64,000 nt of DNA, from the NCBI RefSeq assembly GCF_003945595.2, contig NW_024104356.1:970781-1034780 (forward strand), written 5' to 3'. This DNA comes from Pipra filicauda (taxonomy: Eukaryota; Chordata; Aves; Passeriformes; Pipridae). Position numbers and translations under genes: made by a program. The notes beneath the pieces were generated by a model. The model saw nothing but the letters and a program-made list of their open reading frames with translations. It did no database searches and was not told where the DNA came from. Positions 1-12,700 of this stretch are shown in pieces. Numbering within the stretch: the first letter of the stretch is position 1; each line of letters opens with the position of its first letter.

Positions 1-32
1 GATGATCTCCAGCTGTGCACGTTGCTCCCCAG

Positions 33-2981
33 GCCTCGGACTACCCAGTGATCCTGTCCCTGGAGAACCACTGCAGCATGGAGCAGCAGGAGGTCCTGGC
101 ACAGCAGCTCAAGGACATCCTGGGGGAACAGCTCCTCACCACCACCATCGATGGGCACGTCCCCAGCCATCTGCCATCCCCAGAGGTAGGGACAGAGCAC
201 AGCTGTGCTGGGCATTGCTGTCCTGTCTGGGACTGGAGCGAGGAGGTGGTTCTGCTGTTCAGAGAACAGGCCAGCTCTGTTCCAGCATCATTCTGTTCTA
301 CTGGAGCATGTGATGACCCTGTGTTCACAGAGGTGCCAAAGCTGTCCCCAAAGTTGTCTCCCCATGCCCTGCAGAGTCAGACAGAAGGGCAGAACCCTCC
401 TACGCCATCCCCTCCTGGGTGCTGAAGGGAGCTAGTGGTGCTGGCCCTCAGCAGTGCAGGATCCCAGGAGAAAACAAGCCCCATGGAGGAGCTGGGCACA
501 CTAAAGTGCCTCTCTATTCCCAACCCCACAGGAGCTGAAGCACAAGATCCTGCTGAAGGGAAAGAAGATCGGGCGGCTGGAGGACACGCTGGACGGGCCA
601 GGGGATGAGGTGCCTGATGTGTCTGACGACGACAATGGGGCAGAGGCAGAGGAAGAGAGGCGGAGGGCAAAGGTGGGTGGCCCAGGCTGGGAGTGCTGAG
701 CCCATGGACATAGCTTAGGGCTGTAGTGGAATTCTAGTGCCTGGAGGAGAGACAGAGACAGCAGAGACAGATCAACAGGCAGGGGGAACAGCGTTTTCTG
801 CCTCTGGCCATGCCAGCCACCTCTTTGCTGTGGTGGCACCATGTTGGGGGTCCCCTCATTGCTCCGTTCCTAGCAGGAAGGCTGCTCATGGGGGGGGATA
901 CTGCCACATCCCAGCATACCCCCGGCTGCTCTTGTCTGTCCTGGCTCTACAGCCCATGGGCTGGGTGAGTGCTGGTGGATGATGCTCCCATCACCCAACA
1001 CGGCTCTGCCTTGCAGAAGGACAAGGAGACCCTGGCACAAGCATTGTCCGACTGCGTCATCTACTGCAAGAATGTGTCCTTCCGGGGCTTCCAAGAGGCC
1101 CGCAGCCATTCCCGGCCCTCTGAGATCTCCTCCCTCTCTGAGGCCAAGGCCAGGAAGCTCATCCGGGATGCAGGTGAGACGAAGGGGGCAGTGGAACTGG
1201 GGGACTGGGGTAGGGTGGAGCAGGCAGGTGGCTTCCTCGGGTGTAGAGCTAAAACCTCCAGACATCAGGGGTGTGGTGTGGGGGAAAGGGAGTCCAGTTG
1301 GGCTGTACTGTGGGGTTTGGCTCAAGTAAGTGATGGTGGGGGGTTATTGGCCTAGAAAACAAGGCAGGACACCTGGATTCCTGAGAGGGGAGAGGGATGA
1401 AAATTGGTGGGTGGGTAGGTGGGTGGATGGATGGATGGATGGATAGATGAGGGGATGGGTGGTTGGATGGATAAAAGGATGAATGAAAGTATGAATGGAT
1501 GAGCAGATGAATGGGTGATGAATGGATGGACAGATGGATGGGCAGCACATGTGGTAGGTGGCTCTGCAGGCCAGGGAATGACCTCATGAGTAGCCCTCAT
1601 GCTCTAGGAATTTCCTATCCCTAGGAAATGAGTTTGTCCGCCACAATGCCTGGCAGCTGACACGCATCTACCCCAGTGGGATGCGGACCGATTCCTCCAA
1701 CTACAGCCCCCAGGAGATGTGGAATGCTGGGTGCCAGATCGGTATGGCTGGGGGGCATCAGGGCTGTGGGCTGGGGAGATACCGCAAGTCCTGTGCCAAA
1801 TGCCACCATCGACACCTGTGTTAGTGCCAGCTACAACCCCAGCTGGAGCCAGGTCTGGCTGCCAGCTTTTGCTCTGCTCTGGGGAGTCTGGGGGTATCCA
1901 GGCATTGGTGCCTTATCCCCCTGTGCAGCCTCGCATCTCTCTGGCTACGGGGACAGGCTGGTTCTCAGCTCCAAGCAGGGCATGGTGTCTCCAAGCTGCT
2001 CTGAACCCTCTTCCCTGCCACCTCCCTGCAGTGGCCCTGAACTTCCAGACAGCCGGCACGGAGATGGACCTGTGCGATGGCCTCTTCAGCCAGAACGGCT
2101 GCTGTGGCTACGTGCTCAAACCACCCTTCATGAGGGATGAGGAGACTCTCTTCAACCCCAGTGACCCCAGCAGCCGGGAAGGCCCTGGCCCCATCACCCT
2201 GACGATCCAGGTACAGGGCTGAGGAGAGATCCCAGAGAAGCTGTGACAGTGTCCTGGGGCTCTTGTCAGTCCCAGCCAGATGGGGACTGTTGGGCAGTTG
2301 CTGGAGCCGAGTAGCCTCACAATAGATCGGTTTGGCTGCTCCCCGGCTCATGGGGTCCATGCCCCTACCTGCAGGTGATCAGCGGGCAGCAGCTCCCCAA
2401 AGTGGCCAACAGCAAGGACGGAGCCATCATCGACCCACTTGTGCGCGTGGAGATCCATGGGGTCCCTGCGGACCAGGCACACCAGGAGACAAAGTACATT
2501 GAGAACAATGGTGAGCCCCACAGTGATACCGGGGACCCTGCTGTGCCCAGGTACCTCCCCTGCCCTCCCTCACCCTCCCAGCACCCACTCTCCCTTCCCA
2601 GGGTTTAACCCCCGCTGGGATGAGACACTACAGTTCCAGCTCCATGTGCCTGAGCTGGCCCTGGTCCGCTTTGTGGTGGAGGATTATGACAAGACTTCCA
2701 GGAATGATTTTGTGGGCCAGTTCACCCTAGCCTTTGCCAACATCAAACCTGGTGAGTGGCTGCTGCCCAGTGGTTTTGGGGGCCCAGCACAGCCCCGTGT
2801 GTCTGGGGCTCAGCTGGGTGCTATAGAGGGAGATGTGGTTGCAGTCAGCCACAGCCTTGCTGTACCCCCTGCAGGATACCGCCACATCCATCTCCTCTCC
2901 AAGGACGGCACGAGCATCCCACCCTCTTCTCTCTTTGTCCATATCCGCATCACCGAGCCACCTGTCCCCGAACAGGACTGA
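33..2981 (+). CDS. PLCD4: Phospholipase C delta 4, 3' part (8 exons)
   Basis: Phosphoinositide-specific phospholipase C, which cleaves PIP2 to IP3 and diacylglycerol at membranes. Exons: 33-185, 532-672, 1017-1173, 1625-1741, 2032-2210, 2375-2510, 2602-2751, 2875-2981 (TGA). All have AG/GT borders and phases sum to 380 codons. The first exon carries the end of the catalytic X domain ([14 protein letters not shown]). Next come an acidic X-Y linker ([14 protein letters not shown]), the Y domain (the [15 protein letters not shown] and [17 protein letters not shown] region) and a C2 domain (from about VISGQQLPK, with [11 protein letters not shown] and [16 protein letters not shown]). The PH, EF-hand and most of the X domain lie upstream of the window. 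PLC-delta type is clear from the domain order. The delta-4 assignment rests mainly on its position tail to tail with ZNF142, as in human, so another delta paralogue is the alternative. Confidence 0.92.
1405..1542. repeat. Degenerate TGGA/TGGG tetranucleotide satellite
   Basis: Tandem TGGG, TGGA and TAGA-type tetranucleotides run for about 140 bases inside a PLCD4 intron (between exons 1017-1173 and 1625-1741). The central block holds several uninterrupted TGGA units; the flanks are interrupted by A-rich variants. It is a likely length polymorphism with no sign of coding. Confidence 0.85.
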
Positions 2982-3515
2982 GCTCATGGGGTGAGCAGCA
3001 CCCAGATGGAAGCCATACAGGCGGCCCTGAGTGGCTGGGGCCGCAGAGCCAACCACCTTGCCCTCCTGTTGAGCTGTTTCGTGTCATCCCTGTGTTGTTG
3101 CTGCTGTGACCCCCTTTGCAGTAGCCTCTGAGGACTGGGAAAAAGCACTGACCTGCCCTTTCCAGGTTCGGGATGCTGTCCCCCATGCCTGAGCATGAGG
3201 TCTATGTTGGTGCAGCTCCCTGAATCCCCCCAGGCACCCTGCCCTGGCCTAAGGTCACAGCTTGGCCATGGGAAGGAGGAGAGACGGTGCATGGCCTGGC
3301 TTTGCTGCAGGGGCTGGTCCCCCACCAGGCAGGGGAGCAAGGCTGGAGCCAAGCAAACCCCGAGGCTGGGCAGAGCTGTGAGAGGAGTTGGTCCTCACTG
3401 CCCCTGACCTTGCAGAGCCCCATTACAGCCTCTGGCCCCTACAACCCCAGATTAACCCTTGTCCCATCCTTTCTCGGTAAGCAACCTAATAAATTGTTCA
3501 GTGACAGACAAGCTC
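2982..3515 (+). other. PLCD4: PLCD4 3' UTR with poly(A) signal
   Basis: Noncoding sequence after the PLCD4 stop. A canonical AATAAA lies at 3488-3493, so cleavage is expected near 3505-3515. The GT-rich stretch after it (CTGGGTGCAGTGG) fits a downstream element. ZNF142 transcripts approach from the other side, which leaves about 250 bases to the ZNF142 stop. Confidence 0.65.
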
Positions 3516-3767
3516 AGGTCTGGGTGCAGTGGCGCTGGGGAGAGACAGGGAGCTGGGCTTGTGCTTGTGCTCTTCCTCTGTGGGCACCTGGCCCACTGTT
3601 CATACAGGGTTCCAAACAGCCCCAAGAAACAATATTAAAAGGAGCTGAGTGATTCCTTTTATACAGTCACATATTTTACAACCCATATACATATATGCCT
3701 ATACACACACATACATCTCTGCAGGAGGCCTGTGCCACCAGCGCCTTAAAGCAGTCAGGACTCAGCC

Positions 3768-6700
3768 TCACAGCAATGTGCCATCCTTCTCCACAGGGCA
3801 TCCTCCTTCCTGCTCCGTCCTGGGCAGCCCCTTGGCCTGTGTTTCCCTCTGCACAGCATGAAGGTGGACGGTGTGTGTGCTGGGGTCCTTTCCCACCCCC
3901 TGGCTTGGGTCAACAGCCCCATGCTCAGGGTGATGCCGCTGGATGTGTTTGATGACCTGGAACTTCTGCTTGGCCTTGTAGGGGCAGTAGCGGCAGAAGA
4001 AGGGGTGCTCGTTGGTGTGGGTCAGGTAGTGGTGGCGCAGGCCGGCCGCCCAGCGGAAAGCTCGCCCGCAGGCATTGCAAACATAGGGCTTCTCCTCACT
4101 GTGCTTCTTCAGGTGGGTCTTGAGGAGGAAGCGGGTCTTGAAGGCCTTGCCACACTGCTCACAGATGAAGGAACGGGCCTCCTGGTGCCGTGTCTCCTTG
4201 TGAACCCGCAGGGCGTCCGCACGGTTGGTGCAGTACTCGCACTCATCACAGCGGTATGGCTTCAGGCCTGTGGTGACAGGGAAAGGGATGGCACCGGAAT
4301 GGGGGCACAGTGCTCTCCATTCCACGGGTCTCACTCTCCCTGCAATACAGCATCAGTTCCCAGGGACTTTGCCCTACACTCCACTGTGTCAGCAGGCACA
4401 CCAAGACTTCCCCTTTCCAAGGCACCAAATAGTGACTGGGGTCTGCACCACTCCAACTTCCCTCCCACCTGAGGGCACTGTCCCCAGCCCACTGGCACAG
4501 GAGAATGTGCTGACCTCCAAATGTTGGGGGTCCTCCCCTGCCTCCAGCTGGGCCACTGGTAGCAAAAGAAGCAGGGAGCTGGGGTCCTTGCAGCCCCAAC
4601 ACCCTCCCTGGTGCTCCACGGCCTGTCCCCATTAGCAGCACTCACCCGTGTGCTTCGTCATGTGGTACTTGAGCTGGTTCACCCACTTGCACTTGTAGCC
4701 GCAGTCGGGGCAGAGATATTTCCGCTCTTCCTTGTGGATCCGCATGTGATACTGGGCACAGGGCAGGAGGGTGGGGTCAGGATGAGACCACATCCGCTGC
4801 CCTGGGAATGTGTAGGGCTCTGGGATGCCAGTGAAGGGCTCAAAGACAGCTCTGGCATCTCCAACTGCATGGGGCAAGGAGGGCTGTGGGCTTGCCTGTC
4901 AGGCTATGGGCAAGGGCGATCCACAGCAGGACTGGGATGAGATGCCCATACTGCTGAGCTGCTCTGTCCCAGCCTGTGGATGGCACAGGCTTTGCTCCCC
5001 AGTATGTTATTTAAGACAAAGTCTGGGTTAAAACCCAACTTGAGCTAGCCCTGAGTTGAGCACAGCCTCACCCAGCTGGCCCCAGGGGGCTCCAGCTCAG
5101 CCTGATCATTAAAAAAGTCAGTATTTATTTTAGCAAAATCAGACTATTTTCCCTCCATCGCCCCATGTCTGGCCTTCCTGTTCTAGGGAAGGCCCTTTAC
5201 CACGCATTAGGATGCTAATCATATATAGCAATGATGGCAGGATCATGATCTGCTTGCCAGGAAGCTGAGGTTTCACTGCACCATGTCTAACTGGCATCAC
5301 AGAGCATGCTGAAGCCAGCAAGCAGCCTAACTTGGCTTCGAGTGGTGCAAGGATGCACCCAGAGAAAGACAGAGATGTCATCAGGAAAAGGAGTGAACTT
5401 GGACAGCTGCCTGCCTTCTTGCTTTGTTACAAATCCCCCTTCTCTTTAAACTGCAACAGCAGGGAAGAAACATATTTTTATACAAGTTTTATCCACTCGC
5501 TTCTTACTATTGTGTGAGCCACTGAAGAGGACAGAGGATAAAACCTCCCCTGGGGAACTTCTTCCCCAAATCCCCATGTCTGGATGCCCCTCTAGTCACG
5601 TAGATACAGTAGGATACATTCCGAAGCAGAGCTCTCACCTTGAGACGTGAGGGGTCGGCACAGGCATATTTACAGAGGTGGCACTTGTAGGGCTTCTCAC
5701 CCGTGTGGATGCGGATGTGCCACGTGATCTTCTGCCTGTTCTTGGTGGTGTATTCGCAGTCCGAGCACTTGTACAAGCGGGTGCCCCCGTGGCCCTTCAT
5801 GTGCTGGTCAAAGACAAGCTGGTGGCGGCAGGCAAAGTCGCAGAAGGGGCAGTGCAGGGGTTTGTCCTGGGGGGAGGCTGGCTCATGGCTCTCCATATAA
5901 TGCCGCACCAGCTGCTGCCGCTCCTTGGCTGCAAAGCTGCACAGCTCACAGCGGTGGCTGAAATGCTGCGTCTTGTGCTCCTCCAGTGCCTCCCGGGTGG
6001 CAAAAGTCTCCTTGCAGGTGCTGCACTCGAGGTGCGGGTGCTGCTTCTGCACGTGGCACTTGAGTGTGGCCTCGCTGTGACACATGAAGCCACAGCGTGG
6101 GCAGCCATAGGACACCTTCTCCTCGTGCCGCCGCAGGACATGCTGCTTGAGGGCCGTCTCGGAGCTGAAGCGAGCCTCACAGCGGGAGCAGGCGAAGTTG
6201 AGCTCGCCATGGTGGCAGCTGTTGACGTGGCGGGTGATGTCATTCTGCAGGTAGCTGCTGTAGTCGCAGAGCGGGCAGAAGTGGGTGGGTGTCTTCTCGT
6301 GCACCCGCAGGCGGTGGATGCGCAGCTTGGAGTTGGTGCCGAAGGTCTGGCTGCAGATGCCGCAGACGATGCGCCCCACGCCGGTGTGCAGGGACTGGTG
6401 GGCCTCGAGGCGGTAGCGCCGCGTGGTGCTGAACTCGCAGTAGCGGCACTTGTGCGGCTTCACCCCCTCGTGCTTGATGCGGACGTGCTGCCGCAGGCAG
6501 CGGGCCTGCTTGCAGGTGAACTCGCACTGGCGGCACTGCAGCTGCGGTCGCTTGCTGTAGTGCTTGCGGTGCAGCCTGCGGTGCAGCTGCAGGGCTTTAG
6601 CCACCTTGGAAGTAAAGGGGCAGGAGGTACAGCGGAACTCACCCAGGGTCACGCAGCCCCTCTTCTTGTGCGTCTTCATGGCCCGTTCCTGGTGGCAGGT

Positions 6701-9700
6701 GAAAGGGCAGTTGGGACAGGAGAAACGCCTCCTCTTGGGCAGGGTGGCTTTTGAAGGGGCCGCATCCAGTGGGAGCTTACTGGGCTGGCCTGTTTCAACA
6801 CTGGCTAGGTCCCCCTCAGGGAGCTCGGTGCTTTGGGATCTGTCCTCCTTGGGATGCATGATGTGCTTCTCAGCACAGTGGCTTTTGAGGGCCCGCTGGG
6901 AGCGGAAGGCCTCAGGACACAGGGAGCACCAGAACTGCTCAAGGTTCCGGCAGCCATCCTCCACGTGGGAGGTGATGGTGGAGACACGGGAGCACACAAA
7001 GGAGCAGGCGTTGCAGTGCAGCTTCCCTCCCTCCAGCCGGTATTTCTCTAAGGGTTTCCCAGGCTGGGAGGGATCAGCAGCTCCACCTGGCTCAGGTCCA
7101 TCCCCTTGCTGGGGAGGCTCTTCTGCTACCTTTATGCTGTCACCCGGCAGGGATTTCTCAGGGGCAAGACAGCCTGATGCCTGTTCTCCAGCCAAAGGAC
7201 TGCCTTCTGCCTGTGTTTTATCAGGCAGCAGTTCAGCTTCCCAAGGGCTCTCAGCATGCCCGAACTCCTCTGAGCGTCCCTTCTCACTCTCCCCTGTTTC
7301 TGTACCATTATCACCAGGCTGGTCAGCAGATTGGCACAATCCAGGTGACTCCTGGCTGGCTGGTTTGAGGATCTTGTTGTTCTTCAGGAGAACTGGGCAC
7401 TTCTTGAGGAGGTGAGTGTTGAGCCCCCGTTGCTGCTTAAAGCTGGCGCCGCACTCGTGACACACGAGCGGGGCCTGGCGTCTCTGGCAGCTGGCTTTGG
7501 AGTGCAGAGACATGGACTTCTCCTTCCGCGTAATGTAAGAGCACTTCTCACACTTAAAGACCTGGCTCTCTGACTGCACCACCAGCATCTGCACCCTGCC
7601 CTCCAGCACCAGCGTCTCTGCCTGCTCCTTGTCCTGCTTCCGAAGAGCCTTCAGCACGGACTCTGAGCCACCCCTGGCACTGCCATTTGAGGTGACCACC
7701 TCCTCTGGGACAGGTGGGTGACCTTGCTCAGGTGTCTTCAGCACACTGAGCCAGGCCTCTGGCAGCTTGGCTTGGCCGGTCCCTCTCACCTCAGTGTCTG
7801 CCACCAGCTTGTGGTGGTCCGAGCATGACCTCTCAAGGTGGTCCATTGCCTGCCTTAGAGTGTCTTTTCCCTGGCTGTCTCCTGCCACTACACTGTGCTT
7901 CAGTCTCACCACATCATCTTCCTGTACATCTACTTCCTCTTCTTCAAAGTCTGGGGTTTCTTCAAGTGTATTGCCACTGTTCTCCAAGACAAGGTCATCC
8001 TGGGAACCCAGCATCTCAAAGGCTGCGGAAGGCTCCTTGCAGGACATCATTTCCATGCTCTCTGGCTGTGTCACACACGCATCTCCAGTCAAGTGCACTA
8101 GGAGGGGGTCAGATGAGACATTCAGTGCTTCCAAGCGCAAGGTGCAGCTCTCTGCCACATCCTGAGAAACACTGAGCTCAGCTGAGCCTGTGGCAGTGTC
8201 TCCTTGCACGCAGTCATCTTCCAGGGCATTGCCAGCAGTCGGACAGCTCTGCTCCCCCTCGCTCACACCTCTCTCTGCCTCACCACTGCTCTCTCGTGGA
8301 GCAGGATCCTGCCCAAGGAGAGGTACCACAAACACTTCCTGGTAGCCCTCTTCTCCCTGGGACTCCAGCTGGGATGGCTTCGCCCTTGCCCACTGCTCCT
8401 TGCCAGCAAGGGGGGAACTGGCATCCACATTCAGGGCTGTGCCAAGCTCGTAGCTGAAGAGTGCCTCAGACGAACTGATCTCCAACTCCTTGCTGGCATA
8501 GTTTTCCAGCCAGTCCTTGTCACCGGGAACGTAGCCATGAATCTTACGCTTGTGGAAGAAGAGGCTGGTGTTGCTGAAGGTGCAGTACGAACAGAGGGCA
8601 CAGCGAAACTCCTTCTGCTTGGTGTGCTTGCAGTTCTCATGGTTCAGCAGCGCCTGCTTGTACTTGGTCTGGTAGGTGCAGTACTGGCACTGGAAGATGG
8701 GCACCTGGTAGTTCTGTGAGTGCTTTGCCTGCATATGCTTCTGCAGCTCATACTTGCGCTTGCAGGCGAAGCCGCACACCTCGCAGATCAGACTTTTGCC
8801 CTGGTGCCGCAGCTTGTGGCTGCTCAGCTGGTCAGCACGGTGACAGCGGTATGAGCACTGGTTGCACTGGTACCTGTGGGGACAAGTAGAATTGGTCAGG
8901 CAGCATGAGGAGCCGGGACAGGCTGAGCTCCATCAGGCATGCTGAGCTCTCCCTCCCCATCCCAGAATAACGGGGAAGGAGTACTGCTGGGTTTGCCAGA
9001 TCTGACCTTTGGCATCCAGGCAGCTCTTACCACAGGCAATTCCTCCCTGCTGCAGCCCTTGGCACTGCGGTGCTTTATACCCCCAGCCTGGGGATGGGAG
9101 ATAAGATTCCCCGAGGTATTCCACACAGTGAACGTGTCACCCCCACAAATGTACCAACAGCACTTCCAGCATCCCTGGAGGCAAGTTAGACTCAAAGGAG
9201 TTGACAATTTGGCAGTCTCGAACATGCTCAAGTGGGCCTTGGCCCACAGACATCAGCAGAGCCCATGAACCCAAGTGCAGAGCTGCACCTCTGAGGTAAT
9301 ACACCTCCTCGGTGGCATGGAGACACCAAAAATAGCTTTGCTTCCACGGCACCATGCTGGCAACAACCTGCAAGCTCAAAGCCCAGATTTCTTATGTTCC
9401 AGACAGAGCAGGCTATACCAGGCATGAGAGAGTCTGGCACAAAATGCAGCCTGGAGAAGCAGACCCCTGGAGTGAGAGCAGTATTCTCCGTTGTTCGGTA
9501 ATTTTCCATGGGCCTTTACAATCTAAGCTTCTCTCAGGGTAGCTGCAAAATAAGCAAGTTTCTGAATGCTTTCAGCTAGAGTAGTTGTAACATAAGTATC
9601 TAATTTTTGATAACAGATGCTGAACAAAGGTGCTCTATTACAAGCTATAAATGTGCATGCTCAGTGGACAAGTTCAAGTGAAGTTCACGCTTCAAATAAC

Positions 9701-12700
9701 CACCAGAGACCAGCAGAAGACCCCCTAGTAACCAAATGAGGACTTCCGAAGAACTTAGAGCTGATTAACATATGCATGAACTTTCTGAGAAAAGTAGTGA
9801 ATATGTAAGACACTTGATGAATATGTAAAACTGTAAGTAAACATTAGCTATGCTAAACAAGAGCAGGGCACACACACACTTAAGAGGAGCTATCCTCCTG
9901 TGTGTCCAGCGCTGGTAATAAAGGAATACTTGCCTCCTAATGCTCACAAATTGAGTCTTCGGGGTCTCTTATTTGCCGATTTATGGTAACAGGAGCAGGA
10001 TTTGGGGAGCCCTGACTAAGCGGACAGGGCAGTAGAGCAGGGGGTCTTACCGGAGATCTCCGGTGTGCTTGCGCATGTGGACGTTCAGGTAGTGCTTCCA
10101 CTTGGTGATGTACCCACATTCGGTGCACATGAAGTTCTTGTCGTTGGAGTGGGTCAGCATGTGCTTGGACAGATAGCTCACATCCCGGCAGGTGAAGTCG
10201 CAGAGCTCACACTTGTGAGGTTTCTCTCCTACACGCAACACATGAATACTTTCAGCATGACAGCCAAATAAAGCAGCATGGCAGGGAAACAAGCTCAGCA
10301 GGAGCTGGGGGTGACAGGAGGGGTGGGAACATGCCACAACTTCAGTCAAGTGACACTAGGGTGGCAGAGCCAGTGGTGGGACCCAGGAACCCTGACCCAG
10401 CCCTCCCTGCCTACCCAGACCCAAGACAGGACACCACCCCCATCTCAGCTTGGCTCTTGGGACTCCTGCAGCGGACACCCACCAGTGTGCAACAGCATGT
10501 GCCGGATGAGCACCCGCTTGTGCGCGGTGGCGAAGGCACACTCGGTGCACTTGTGGATCTTCTCGTTGGCGTGCATCTTGCCCACGTGGTCATGAAACTC
10601 CACGGGGTTGAAAGTGGCGTAGGGGCAGAAGCTGCACTGGAGCTGCTCACTGCCTGGGTGCCCCTGCTTCTTATGCTTGCGGAAAACGTGCTTGTTGGAG
10701 CAGATGAAGTCGCACTGCTGGCAGTGGAAGGCGTAGTGGGTTTTCCGGTGAGCCTCCATGGCCTCAGCTGTGCCAAAGAGCAGTGAGCAGGCGTGGTATT
10801 TGCATTCCACTGCCTTGATGCCATGAGCATCCTTGAGGTGACGGACAAACTCCTTCCGGTCCTCCACACAGTAGTCACAGCCTCCCTGGAAGCAGCTCAG
10901 CCTCTTGGGTTCGGCTTTGTGAGTCTTCAAGTGCTCTTTGAGGGCCTGGCTGAGCCGAAACTTCTTTTCGCAGACAGGGCAGGAGTAAACATCAGAGTAG
11001 AAGTTGGAGATGTCCTCGTGCATACTGGCCATGTGGCGGTTGAGGGCGTTCTTCTCCACCGAGCTGTAGTGGCAGAGCGGGCAGCGATGGGCCTTCTCGC
11101 CTGTCTCCCGCATCATGTGGATCTTCAGTTTGCTCTTGCTGGTGAAGTACTTGTGGCAGTTGGGGCACTGCAGGCTGGGGTCAGGGAAGTGCAGGTGGAG
11201 GTGCTCCACCAGGTGCGTCCGCTTCTTGAAGCACCGCTTACATTCAGGGCACATGTGGGTTTTGTAGAGGTACTCGGAGCCCTCTGCAACATCCCCTGGA
11301 GGAGCAGAGAAGGGAGAGCAATCAGTAGGAAAAAGATGGAGAGCACAGACAAATGTTCTGTCCCTGATCCAGCTGTACCAGGGTTAAGGCTTATACACGT
11401 GTGATCGCACAGCAGCCACCTACTTAGAGGGACTGTCACCACCTCAAGTCACCAGCACACTTCCTGGTGAGCTCTTTTCAGCTTAACGCTGGCAAAGCAC
11501 AGACTATATCAGGCCTGCCCATGTGCCCCTGACCCCCAAATGCAGGCAGACCTTTGCCTAAACCTGACAGTGGGTGTGAACAGGAAAAAGAAGGGACAGA
11601 TTTGCTTGGGTAGAGGTCAGGGGAACAGTGCACTGGTACATGCAGGAGATGTGGGGTTACTGGATGGCACAGGACTCCCAGGCCCCATGAGCCTGGCCCA
11701 CACTTCCACACCAGCCCCAAAGCTGTGCTGCTTGTTCACAACACAAAGCCTGAGCAGCTCCTGGTAGGGCCCTGCATTCCACCTTTGAAGTGGTGTGCCT
11801 GTGGCATTCTGCCTTTCTCGGGAGCTGCCTTCCCATCCTCTTTGGCCTCGGCTTCACAGGGGCTCTCGCCATCCTCCTCCTGCGATTCATCCCCACCGCT
11901 GTCTGAATCCTCTTCTCCAGCTGATGCTTTCTGCCCCTTCAGGGAGTTGTCCTCGGTACCTGCAGGGTTTGCTGGCCTGGCTTCTGCTGTGCTGGCTTCC
12001 CAGCCAGGGTGACAATTTCCTGCCTCCTCCTGCTCTTCTGCTGCTGCTTCAGTGGGGAAAGACAGAGATCATCACGCTGAAGGAAAGAGGGACCACTCCG
12101 TCCCCACCACCCCCATACAGGAAAACCTCCTGGCTGAGATGGGGGCACAAACTGTGCTGTGCAGGGAGGAAGGAATGCAGGGTTCCTAGCCCTCCAACCT
12201 TGCCCCCCAACTCCTCCCAGTTTTAACTGGGATGCACGGACACAGTCAGCCTCTGCAACAGCCACAGCCCCCAGGGCCGCACCCAGCCATACCTGATGGT
12301 AGGATGCAGCACTGCTCAAGGCTGTGGGGGTCTGAACTGCAGGGGCCACCTGTTTCGGGCATCTTGGACGGGGGCTCTGTGGTGTGGCCCTTCTTGTGCT
12401 GCCAGAAGAGCTTGGCATTGGCTGTGACAAAGTCGCAGTGGCCACAGTGGAAGGGGAAGTGTGTCCGGTGGTGCTGCTCCATGGCTGGGCGGCTGGGGAA
12501 GAGCAGCGGGCAGGCCCGGCAGGTGCACGACACAGGCGAGGCCCCGTGCAGGTGGCGCAGGTGACTGCGCAGTTGCTTGCGGTCCTCCGTGGTGAAGTGG
12601 CAGCCTCTCTCTGGGCAGGGCAGGGCTCCTGGTGGGGCACGGTGGGTCTTGAAGTGCTCCTTGAGCTGGGCAGGCTGCGTGAACGCCTCCCGGCAGATGG

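Noticed and set aside
3658..3663. TATAAA on the minus strand after ZNF142, considered as a TATA box
   Set aside because: It lies downstream of the ZNF142 stop, so it is not a promoter. At most it is a weak variant poly(A) signal.
5678..6754. 358-codon plus-strand open frame opposite the ZNF142 fingers
   Set aside because: It is a low-complexity antisense shadow of the GC-rich zinc-finger exon; no domain.
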